Assembly (NCBI GenBank): GCA_029690005.1
Contig: CP121458.1
Location: 1,302,001-1,366,000, forward strand
Source: Prescottella defluvii
GTDB taxonomy: Bacteria; Actinomycetota; Actinomycetes; Mycobacteriales; Mycobacteriaceae
Direction of reading: 5' to 3'
DNA: 64,000 nucleotides
Shown here: piece after piece, positions 39,656 through 47,936 of the stretch
Layout: each line of letters opens with the position of its first letter
Numbering within the stretch: position 1 is the first letter of the stretch
Notes under the pieces: generated by a model
What the model was told of the DNA's origin: nothing
The model's database searches: none
What the model saw: only the letters and a program-made list of their open reading frames with translations
Position numbers and translations under genes: made by a program

Positions 39656-41100
39656 TCAAATGCCTTTCAGTCCATGAGACTGGGCGAGGAAGTCAACCGC
39701 ATTCTCGAGGTCCTGGGTGAGTGGTCGATCGAGGCTGTCCGGATCGAGAACGCTCGAAGCTCTCTGGAGGTAAGCACCGAGCGGGGTGATCGGATCGAGT
39801 GAAACGCCGAGGATGCGAAGTGCCCTCACCGCAGCGATGAGTTCACAGCCGAGTACCTCGTTTGCAGATTGGATGCACTCGCGCATCTGGTCGATGGCCT
39901 GCGTATGGAAACTCGCGTGGTCCTCGGTTCCGCGCGAGATCGTGACTGTTCCCAGCGTCGCCGGGGCCGCCGAGTTCCGGGATCTGGCGAGGGCCGCCGC
40001 CGCGACGTACTCGAGCAGCATGACCCCGCTGCTACCGGCCGGGCCGACCGACAGGAACGGATCCAGGCCCGTGAACGCCGGCTCGGTGAGGTTCGCCAGC
40101 CGCCGAGTCGAGAGATTCGCGGCGCCGAAGAGGCGAGTTTGCCGTGGTCGCACGCGAGGGCGAGGGCCTGCGTGTGGAAGTTCGCGTTATGGAAGACGTC
40201 GTCCCGGTCGACACTCACCACCGGGTTCTCGGCTGCCGAGTTCAACTCGATATCCAGTGCGGCCGAATAGGATTCGAGGGAGTGTATTGCAGGTCCGAGG
40301 ACCTGCGGGAGGGCGCGGAATCCGTACGAATCCTGCACTCGCCGCGGGACCCACTGGTGGTCTGCAACGAGAGCCCGGATCCTCGCGGCCGTCGATGCCT
40401 GGTGTGGTTGCGGGCGCGATACATGGACGAACTCGTCGAACGCCTCGGTCGAGCCGCTGGTCGCTATCAGTGACAGCGAGGCGACAGCCTCGTAGTGCGC
40501 GATGTAGAGCTCCATCGCCTGGCACGTAGCCATGCCGCGCGCGACGCCCATGGCGTTCGTGGAGATGAACGCCAGAGCATCGCCAGGACGGGGGCGCCAG
40601 AGCGGATCCCGTCGACCGCTCTCGAGGTCGGCCTCGCCAATGAGGCCCAGCGCGATCTCGGCGAACTGACTGAGATCCGCGGTTCCGATAGCGCTCGAAG
40701 CGTGGACCCGTGGCAGGTCGTCCTGGGCCAGCGACTTCGACATCGCCTCGACGATGTCCGGGTGCATGCCCGAGCCGCCGGCCAGCAGCTGGTTCAGCCT
40801 CGCGATCATCGCAGCGCGGACGGTGTCGTGGGAGAGATAGGGCCCGGCACCCGTCGCATGGCTGCGCAGTAGCCGGAGATCCTGGTCGAGTGCTTGGTCG
40901 ATCTGTACCTCGCGGTTGGCGCCGACTCCAGTCGTCCGACCGTATACCTGTCGACGTCCGGATGCACTAGTCGCTGTCTTCCACGAACGTTCCATGAGAT
41001 CGAGGGAGGCCGCATCCACTTCGAATGGGCTCATAGAATTGGCTGTGAGAGCTGTCAGATCTTTTCCGGTCAAATTTTGACCTACGTTAATGTCGTGCAC
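39656..41100 (-). CDS. HAL/PAL-superfamily lyase without the MIO-forming Ala-Ser-Gly triad, one frameshift
   Basis: Restored length is 481 aa. The aromatic-amino-acid-lyase fold is clear: VYGRTTGVGANRE with the active-site Tyr (Tyr53), RVQDSYGFRALPQVLGP, ENPVVSVDRDD, HNANFHTQALAL and RGTEDHASFHTQA. At the MIO position the sequence is SAIGTADLSQF, with Gly139-Thr140-Ala141 where HutH of this window has Cys-Ser-Gly and other HALs Ala-Ser-Gly. The electrophilic cofactor therefore cannot form normally. I recall ergothionase as a cofactor-free lyase of this fold. The break is at 40138-40140 (missing A in the coding strand). GTG 41100 has GGGA upstream. Substrate unknown. Confidence 0.8.
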
Positions 41101-41194
41101 TGGAGATTCCCTTTTTGTCTGTGTTCGTCGTGCCGACTTGATCAATTCAAAGGAACTGCAGACTCCGGCGCGATCATGTCGACGAGATACGAAA

Positions 41195-41241
41195 GGGCCC
41201 GGAGGCATGGTTGCCCGACTCACTTGCACGCCTCCGGGCCC
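41195..41241 (-). terminator. Strong hairpin between oxygenase and HAL-like genes
   Basis: Perfect 12-base inverted repeat (GGGCCCGGAGGC at 41195-41206; complement at 41230-41241), 23-base loop, followed by TTTC in the leftward direction. It sits in the 159-base gap after the oxygenase stop. As both genes run left, it may act as an attenuator that lowers expression of the lyase and carrier relative to the oxygenase, or as a true terminator. Confidence 0.65.
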
Positions 41242-41259
41242 GTTACTGCCGTCGCGCAG

Positions 41260-42090
41260 TTATGTTGTGCGTCCGTAGAAGAGCTTCTGGGTGATGCTGT
41301 TCAGCTTGTCGTCCGACTTCTCGGAATAGGCGAGAACTGCATTGACCCGTGTCTTCTCACCAACCACCGGAGTGACGCGATGCATGGAGTACCGACCGCG
41401 GAAGAAGCTCAGGGTACCCGGCTCGTTCTGCAGGGTGATCACGCCCGATCGAGACCCGTTCAGCCGCTCCGCCACCGCCTCGTGGTTCTCCGATTCCGGG
41501 GATCGGAGCATGTGGAAGTATTCGTACTCTCCGCCCTCGTCGGTGGGCTGGAGCATGAGAGTCACTGCGAAGTGGGATCGGTCGAAATGCCACCCCAGTT
41601 CGTCGCCCTGCTCGAACAAGGCCACAGAGCATGCACCCAGTGCGTCGTCGTAGCGGTAGAAGCTGGGCATTTCCAACGCCTGTCCGATGAAATCGGTCAG
41701 CGGATCCCAGTTGTACACCGTTCGCAGGGCCGAGTTCTCGGCGATCTCGTCCCACGCGATCGTGAGCTTCGAGGAGTGCTGGAGCATCCCGCGCGGGTCG
41801 CTCGCCGCTGCATCCTCGGGGATCTCCTCGAAGTACACATTGTGCGTGTCGTCGGTCCGGTACGCATCTCCCGCCTTTGCAAGGGATTCGGCGACCAGAG
41901 ACTCGACAGCATTCGGTCGGATGAATCCGTGAAGCTGGCATGCGCCACGGTTCCGCAAATCGTCTCGACAACGCTCGACCAGTCGGCGACCTTCCTCGGA
42001 ATCCAGGCGATCGATCGGATACCGATCCAGGTCGATAATCTCTGCAATTGCAGTCGCATCGAAGGCGACCGCCGCCAACTCTGAAGTCAT
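41260..42090 (-). CDS. Fe(II)/2-oxoglutarate-dependent oxygenase of the BesD-like family, probable hydroxylase
   Basis: A protein of 276 aa, unbroken. The iron triad is His168-x-Asp170 in LGWHFDRSH and His237 in RYSMHRVTP, with the 2-oxoglutarate-binding Arg248 in GEKTRVNAVLAY. The segment EGGEYEYFHMLRSP and spacing resemble the free-amino-acid radical halogenase family of BesD. Those halogenases have Gly in place of the Asp; the Asp here predicts hydroxylation. First gene of the leftward run. An amino acid is a likely substrate, which the HAL-like enzyme could then act on. Confidence 0.78.
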   Translation of the reverse strand: MTSELAAVAFDATAIAEIIDLDRYPIDRLDSEEGRRLVERCRDDLRNRGACQLHGFIRPNAVESLVAESLAKAGDAYRTDDTHNVYFEEIPEDAAASDPRGMLQHSSKLTIAWDEIAENSALRTVYNWDPLTDFIGQALEMPSFYRYDDALGACSVALFEQGDELGWHFDRSHFAVTLMLQPTDEGGEYEYFHMLRSPESENHEAVAERLNGSRSGVITLQNEPGTLSFFRGRYSMHRVTPVVGEKTRVNAVLAYSEKSDDKLNSITQKLFYGRTT

Positions 42091-42160
42091 TCATCTGCCT
42101 TTCGTACGGATCATGCCCGATTCATACTGAGTGACGCGCATCACCCCGGCAAGCTCGCAT

Positions 42161-42178
42161 TAATGATGGAGGTCATTA
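42161..42178. promoter_or_regulatory. Palindrome TAATGA-6-TCATTA upstream of the oxygenase gene
   Basis: Perfect inverted repeat with six-base arms, 71-88 bases before the oxygenase start. AT-rich in a GC-rich setting. Spacing fits a LysR-type binding site, and a LysR gene is the last member of the run. Confidence 0.5.
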
Positions 42179-42279
42179 TTTCTGCTTATGTAGATGTCGA
42201 ATGCCTCGACGATTGCTCCGAATAGTGCTTTCCTCGACGTCGAGGAGGTGAGGTCGGAACTCGGCGCGGATGCACGCCT

Positions 42280-42450
42280 GTCGAGGCGGCTGATGATCGA
42301 ACGGTGGGTGCCCCCGCGGCGTCGTCCTCGGAGGACGGGACGTTGTGCGGCAGGAACATTCGGCTGGTCGCGGTGTTCGGTCACCGGCACGTCCGCCTCG
42401 ATCTCGATTCGCGGCCGCTCGCCGTGGGGGCGGAAGTCACCGGTCGGTAG
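42280..42450 (+). pseudogene. Remnant of a large glutamate dehydrogenase gene
   Basis: Codons at 42331-42450 read GTLCGRNIRLVAVFGHRHV then RLDL and RPLAVGAEV before a TAG. The first block is about 80 percent identical over 60 bases to 33681-33740 of the intact dehydrogenase gene (GMLCSKHIRLVAAFDHRHV). The second resembles 34950-34973 (QPLAVGAEI), over 1.2 kb further on in that gene. Weaker similarity to RRLLDRASRW lies around 42280. The piece is thus a collapsed, rearranged partial copy. It is too short and mosaic to encode an enzyme. Confidence 0.6.
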
Positions 42451-42507
42451 ACTTCGTGGGCCGAGTCGACGATCGGAGCGGCAGAATTCGAGGAACAGGG
42501 GCAGCGG

Positions 42508-43263
42508 ATGGCAGTGGTTGACGTCGACGCGGAACTCGCCGCGCTGTTCGGCGAGGCCGGCGGCGAGTCCGTGCCCGCGTACGAACGGGTCAAGAAGCTG
42601 GTCGCGGAGCAGATCCGTTCGGGCCGTTGGTCCGAGGGCGATCAGTTGCCGTCCGAGAACCAGTTCGTCAACGCGCTGGGACTGTCCCGAATGACGATCA
42701 ACCGCGCGCTGCGTGAGCTGACGAGCGACGGCCTCATCGTGCGGATGATGGGTATCGGGACGTTCGTGGCCAGCACCAAGACCCCGTCACCGCTGTTCGA
42801 GGTCAAGAACATCGCCGACGAGATCCAGGAGCGTGGTCACCGGCACCGCACCGAGGTCGTCTTCGTGAGGGAAGAGGAGACCGACCCCTCTCAGGTGCTC
42901 CTCCGGGATGCGGTCGGTGCCACAGTGTTTCACTCGGTGCTCGTGCACTACGAGGACGACACGCCGATTCAGGTGGAGGATCGTCTGGTGAATCCGTCCG
43001 AGGCGCCCGACTACCTCGACCAGGACTTCACCACGATCACACCGAACGACTACCTCAGTCGCGTCGCGCCCCTCGTGCGCGGTGAGCACGTCGTCGAGGC
43101 CGTCCTCGCCAGCGTGGAGGAATGCCGCCTGCTCCGGATCGACCGCGGCGAACCATGCCTCCTGATCCGGCGCCGGACCTGGTCCGAGCACGGATTGGTG
43201 AGTGCGGCGCGCCTGATCCACCCGGGATCCCGCAACCGCCTCGAGGGTGCGTTCAATCGCTGA
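42508..43263 (+). CDS. hutC: GntR-family repressor, HutC
   Basis: A protein of 251 aa, unbroken. N-terminal winged helix VPAYERVKKLVAEQIRSGRW and LPSENQFVNALGLSRMTINR, then a UTRA effector domain (FEVKNIADEIQERGHRHRTE; HYEDDTPIQVEDRLVNP; RRRTWSEHGLVSAARLIHPG). HutC represses hut genes until urocanate binds. It is about 10 kb from the nearest hut gene, with an apparent insertion between; the TGTATA/TATACA palindromes at 21753 and 31978 are its likely sites. Confidence 0.88.
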   Translation: MAVVDVDAELAALFGEAGGESVPAYERVKKLVAEQIRSGRWSEGDQLPSENQFVNALGLSRMTINRALRELTSDGLIVRMMGIGTFVASTKTPSPLFEVKNIADEIQERGHRHRTEVVFVREEETDPSQVLLRDAVGATVFHSVLVHYEDDTPIQVEDRLVNPSEAPDYLDQDFTTITPNDYLSRVAPLVRGEHVVEAVLASVEECRLLRIDRGEPCLLIRRRTWSEHGLVSAARLIHPGSRNRLEGAFNR

Positions 43264-43362
43264 GTCCGCTCAGTGCTCCTGAAGGAACGGCCTCACCACC
43301 GCGAGTACCTCGGGTGACGCCGCGACCGTGGTGGCGTGATCGAAACCGGGGATGACGGCTAG

Positions 43363-44310
43363 GGCGTGTCTCCTAAATCCGGGCGGTCGGATCGGCGACA
43401 CTGTCCCGTGTGTCGCGCACCGAATACCTGACTGATGAGCAGTGGGCGTTGATCGAGCCGTTGCTTCCTACGTCCGACGGATGTCGGGGCCGCCCGTTCC
43501 GGGACAACCGTCGGGTCGTGGAGGGCATCGTCTACCGCTACCGAGCCGGGATCGCCTGGCGGGATGTACCCACGGATTTCGGTCCGTGGCAGACGATCTG
43601 GAAACGGCACCGCCGCTACGCCGGGGACGGCACCTGGGACAAGATCCTCGCTTCCCTGCTGGCGCATGCGGATGCAAACGGGTTGGTCGACTGGACCGTG
43701 TCGGTGGACTCGACGATCTGCCGAGCCCACCAGCACGGCACCAACCTCACCCGCGACACAGGGGATCTGTCGAATTACACGAACCTCCTGAACGAGCCGG
43801 CTGACCACGCCCTCGGCCGCTCCCGTGGCGGGCTCGGCACGAAGATCCACCAGCTCGCCGACGGACACGGCCGTCCCCTCGTCCTGCTGATCGGGCCAGG
43901 TCAGGCCGGTGACTCGCCGATGTTCCCGATCCTGATGGGTGCGTTGTCGGTGCCCCGGTTCGGCCGTGGAAGACCCCGAACCCGCCCGGACGCGGTGCTC
44001 GGCGACAAGGCCTACTCGTCGAAAGCGATTCGCACCCACCTCCGGTCGAGAGGCATCGAAGCGATCATCGCCGAACCGGACGACCAGAAGCGTCACCGCC
44101 TCCGGCGGGGCGGCCGCGGAGGCCGTCCGGTCGGGTTCGACGCCGAGAAATACAAGGGCCGCAACGTCGTCGAACGATCCTTCGCCACCCTCAAGCAGTG
44201 GCGCGGGCTCGCCACCCGCTACGACAAACTCGCACTCACCTATCGGGCCGGCGTGGTCCTCTCAGCGGTTTGTATCTGGCTGAGGTCCCTCACGAAATAG
44301 GAGACACGCT
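43363..44310. mobile_element. IS5-family insertion sequence, 948 bases, target duplication CTAG
   Basis: The ends are GGCGTGTCTCCTA at the left (43363 on) and, read inward from the right, AGCGTGTCTCCTA: imperfect terminal inverted repeats of about 17 bases. CTAG is present directly outside both ends (43359-43362 and 44311-44314), fitting the YTAR target of the IS5 subgroup. The element holds one intact transposase gene and interrupts an alpha/beta hydrolase gene so cleanly that removing it restores the frame, so insertion is recent. Confidence 0.9.
43410..44300 (+). CDS. IS5-family transposase
   Basis: A protein of 296 aa. N-terminal DUF4096-like domain YLTDEQWALIEPLLP and YRYRAGIAWRDVPTDFGPW, DDE residues in VDSTICRAHQ, VLGDKAYSSKAI and RNVVERSFATLKQWRG. 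It is a single uninterrupted frame, so no programmed frameshift is needed as in the IS427-like relatives. Complete and likely active. Confidence 0.92.
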   Translation: MSRTEYLTDEQWALIEPLLPTSDGCRGRPFRDNRRVVEGIVYRYRAGIAWRDVPTDFGPWQTIWKRHRRYAGDGTWDKILASLLAHADANGLVDWTVSVDSTICRAHQHGTNLTRDTGDLSNYTNLLNEPADHALGRSRGGLGTKIHQLADGHGRPLVLLIGPGQAGDSPMFPILMGALSVPRFGRGRPRTRPDAVLGDKAYSSKAIRTHLRSRGIEAIIAEPDDQKRHRLRRGGRGGRPVGFDAEKYKGRNVVERSFATLKQWRGLATRYDKLALTYRAGVVLSAVCIWLRSLTK

Positions 44311-45092
44311 CTAGTCGCGAACCCGGAATCAGGGACGCCAGTTTCTGCGTGTCCGAGAACCGGGGCCCGTCCTCCGACCCGACGAACAGCATCGTCGGGA
44401 CGTCCAGTGTTTCGAGTGCGGCGTCGGGCACACCCGGCTCCTCCTCGGATCGGCGCAGGTACGCGACGAGGGCGCGTGTGTCGTTGGCGTCGAACGCGGC
44501 CCGGGTCGCCGGATCCAGCGGCCACGAACGGTGCGCGTTCCACCGGTCGAGGAACGCGGTCATGCCGTCACGGTCGAGGACGTCGATGCAGTCCGGGAAG
44601 AACAGCTTGTCGAAGGAACCGGCCTGCGGGCGGCTGCTGCCGCCACCGACGGTGAGGGTGCGTAGGCGCTGCGGGGCCGTGACCGCGAGTGAGAGTCCGA
44701 CGCGGCCGCCGAACGAGTAGCCCAGGTAGTGGGCGCGCTCGTGGCCCAGGTCGTCGAGCACCGTGAGGACGTCGCCGACGACGAGGTCCATCGCGTAGGA
44801 CGCCGGGTCTCGCGGAGTGTCACTGCGGCCGTGACCGCGCATGTCGGGCAGGATCAGCTGGAACTCGTCGCGCAGCGCCTTGACGTAGCCGAACGCCCGC
44901 CAGATCGCACTCGACAGCGCAGTCCCGTGCGCGAGGACGAGCGGCGGGCCGTCGCCGATCACCCGATACGCGATCCCGACGCCATCGACGGGATTGATTG
45001 CCTGCTGCATCACCACCCCTACACCGTAGGACGCACCGCAGCGGGGCCCGATTCGGCGGGTTCGGAAGCGACCCTGGACATAAACTGGTGCC

Positions 45093-45443
45093 GTGCCCCG
45101 AATCCGGCGATCGACCCGGACCACGTGCGCCGAGCCGCGCAGGCGCTCGTGGCGCCGACATCAGGGCATGGGCGGGCCGCTTCGAGTTGCTCTCGGACCC
45201 AATCGCCTGCGGTTGCTGCTGTGCCTGCATCACGCGCCCGACATCTGCGTCACCGACCTGGCGGCGGCGCTCGGGATGACCGGGACGGCGGTGTCGCACG
45301 CGCTGCGGCTGCTGCGGCGGCAGGGATGGGTGGAGGCAGAGCGGTCTGGGCGCACGGTGCGCTACCGCCTGGTCGACGAAACCGTGCACGAACTGTTGCA
45401 CACGATCGGCGCGACCCACTTCCACGAGAACGACGCGAGCTGA
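45093..45443 (+). CDS. ArsR/SmtB-family metal sensor (NmtR-like), three compensating frameshifts
   Basis: Restored length is 117 aa. HTH in ICVTDLAAALGMTGTAVSHA and wing SGRTVRYRLV; the C-terminus GATHFHEND offers His ligands like those of the nickel sensor NmtR. The apparent frame is open throughout, but residues 5-37 are arginine-rich nonsense. Adding one base at 45104-45105, at 45151-45152 and at 45198-45200 gives PRIPAIDPDHVRRAAQALVG, ADIRAWAGRFELLSDPNRLR. It is the first gene before the hydrogenase operon and probably links it to nickel supply. Start GTG 45093. Confidence 0.75.
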   Translation: MPRIRRSTRTTCAEPRRRSWRRHQGMGGPLRVALGPNRLRLLLCLHHAPDICVTDLAAALGMTGTAVSHALRLLRRQGWVEAERSGRTVRYRLVDETVHELLHTIGATHFHENDAS

Positions 45444-45529
45444 CGGCACTTCGCCGAATCCTCTGTTCCCCGTTGCCGGGGCGTCCTATCGTGTGATCCG
45501 ACAGCCTTCCGTCCGATCGGACTCACGTG

Positions 45530-45859
45530 ATGCACGAAATGGCGATCACTCAGAGTGTTGTCGACGCGGTGTGCGAACGCGCCGCTGGGCGCAGCGTCCA
45601 CAGCATCCGACTCCAGGTGGGTCGGCTGTGCGCGGTGGTCCCCGATGCGATGCAATTCTGTTTCGAGCTGGTCACCGAGGGCACCGTCGCGGAGGGCGCC
45701 CGGCTCGACATCGAGGAGCCGCCCGGGCGCGCGCACTGCCGCGGCTGCGGTGAGGACTTTTCCCTGCGCGACCTGGTGTTGCTGTGTCCGTGCGGCAGCG
45801 CCGACGTCGAGATCCTCTCGGGTCGTGAACTACGGATCATGTCGATGGAAGTGGGTTGA
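45530..45859 (+). CDS. hypA: Hydrogenase nickel incorporation protein HypA
   Basis: A protein of 109 aa. The start MHEMAITQSVVDAV gives the nickel-binding Met-His-Glu; ATG 45530 is preferred to GTG 45527 for this reason. The zinc motif reads CRGCG and then LLCPCGSAD, with only one residue between the last two Cys instead of two. Works with HypB in nickel insertion into the hydrogenase large subunit. It overlaps nothing upstream and ends three bases before hypB. Confidence 0.9.
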   Translation: MHEMAITQSVVDAVCERAAGRSVHSIRLQVGRLCAVVPDAMQFCFELVTEGTVAEGARLDIEEPPGRAHCRGCGEDFSLRDLVLLCPCGSADVEILSGRELRIMSMEVG

Positions 45860-45862
45860 GCG

Positions 45863-46686
45863 ATGTGCGCGACGTGTGGATGCGGCAAGGTCGACGAGCC
45901 GGCCGGGACACGGATCACGATTCCGGCGGACGGCGCCTCTCGGTACGAACACCAACACGAACACACGCACGGCCATGGCCACGGTCATGGTCATGGTCAT
46001 GAACACGGTGGCCCGCACAGCCACGTGCCGGCCGCGACGGAGACCGTGACACTCGAGCAGAAGATCCTGGACAAGAACGATCGGTTGGCGGCGGAGAACC
46101 GCTCGTGGCTCACCGAACGCGGGGTGCGGGCGATCAACATGATGAGCTCGCCCGGATCGGGCAAGACGACGCTGCTCGAGCGCACCGTGCGGGATTTGCA
46201 GGCATCGAGTCCGATATCGGTGATCGAGGGGGATCAGGAGACGTTGCTCGATGCCGATCGGATTCGATCGACGGGATGCGATGTGGTGCAGGTCAATACG
46301 GGTCCGGGTGTCATCTCGACGCCGAGATGATGCGGGGCGCGCTCGATGCGTTGACTCCGGCGAACGACTCGCTGGTGTTCGTGGAGAATGTCGGAAACCT
46401 CGTGTGCCCTGCGTTGTTCGACCTTGGAGAGCAAGGCAAGGTTGTCCTCATATCCGTGACCGAGGGGGACGACAAGCCGCTCAAGTACCCGCACATCTTC
46501 GCGGTGGCCGATCTCGTGATCGTCAACAAGATCGATCTCCTCCCTTATGTCGAATTCGATACCGAGGCGTGTGAACGCAACGCGCGGTCGGTGAATCCCG
46601 ATGTGCGAGTGATCAATCTGTCCGCGACCAGCGGGGAGGGGCTCGAGGAGTGGTATCGGTGGGTCGCCGAGCGTCGCGCGGGATGA
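45863..46686 (+). CDS. hypB: Hydrogenase nickel incorporation GTPase HypB, one frameshift
   Basis: Restored length is 274 aa. N-terminal high-affinity nickel motif MCATCGCGK, a His-rich stretch (residues about 29-53, many HG repeats) for nickel storage, Walker A in SSPGSGKTTLLE, metal site GCHLDAEM, and NKIDLLPY for guanine specificity. The break is near 46303, where a missing T changes NTGSGCHLDAE. It delivers nickel from HypA to the hydrogenase. Confidence 0.9.
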
Positions 46687-46804
46687 TCATCCGGCGTTGA
46701 CAGATCCACCGCTGTCGCGCCTTAATTGTGGTGGGCGTCACGCAAGTGGGCCGAGGGTCGACTCCGGTGACGCAGGGGCGGTGGAGCCCCGGGGAGTGGC
46801 TGTT

Positions 46805-47890
<1,086 letters not shown>

Positions 47891-47936
47891 CGCGAGAACG
47901 ACGACAGGCGATTGCCGAGAGAAGAGAGGGTTCTCG

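Larger units (their letters stand above)
42091..42507. other. Intergenic region between oxygenase gene and hutC
   Basis: This 417-base region has no intact gene. It holds the promoter of the leftward oxygenase operon with the palindrome at 42161-42178, and a decayed fragment of a glutamate dehydrogenase gene at 42280-42450. The hutC promoter must lie within or just after the fragment. Confidence 0.55.
43270..45010 (-). pseudogene. Alpha/beta hydrolase gene split by an IS5-family element
   Basis: Without the element and one copy of its target duplication, the gene encodes exactly 262 aa. The part before the element holds VLAHGTALSSAIW, PDMRGHGRSDTPRD, the Ser nucleophile in LGYSFGGRVGLSLA and ending SLIPGSRL; the part beyond (43270-43358) encodes AVIPGFDHATTVAASPEVL and QEH, including the probable catalytic His. 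The insertion removes that His, so the product is inactive. Restored, it resembles bacterial proline-iminopeptidase/lactonase-like hydrolases. The start is ATG 45010. Divergent from the ArsR gene. Confidence 0.85.

Noticed and set aside
39656..41100. A second histidine ammonia-lyase (HutH paralogue)
   Set aside because: The MIO triad is Gly-Thr-Ala, so ordinary ammonia-lyase chemistry is not expected although the fold matches.
41260..42090. Radical halogenase
   Set aside because: BesD-type halogenases replace the iron-binding carboxylate with Gly or Ala. Here HFD keeps Asp170, which favours hydroxylation.
42194..42694. Open frame of 166 codons before and into hutC
   Set aside because: It runs out of frame through the dehydrogenase remnant and the start of hutC and is Arg/Ser-rich. 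It is a shadow.
45960..46025. Microsatellite of CATGGT/CACGG-type units
   Set aside because: It encodes the His-rich nickel-binding stretch of HypB in frame, so it is coding low complexity and not an independent repeat element.
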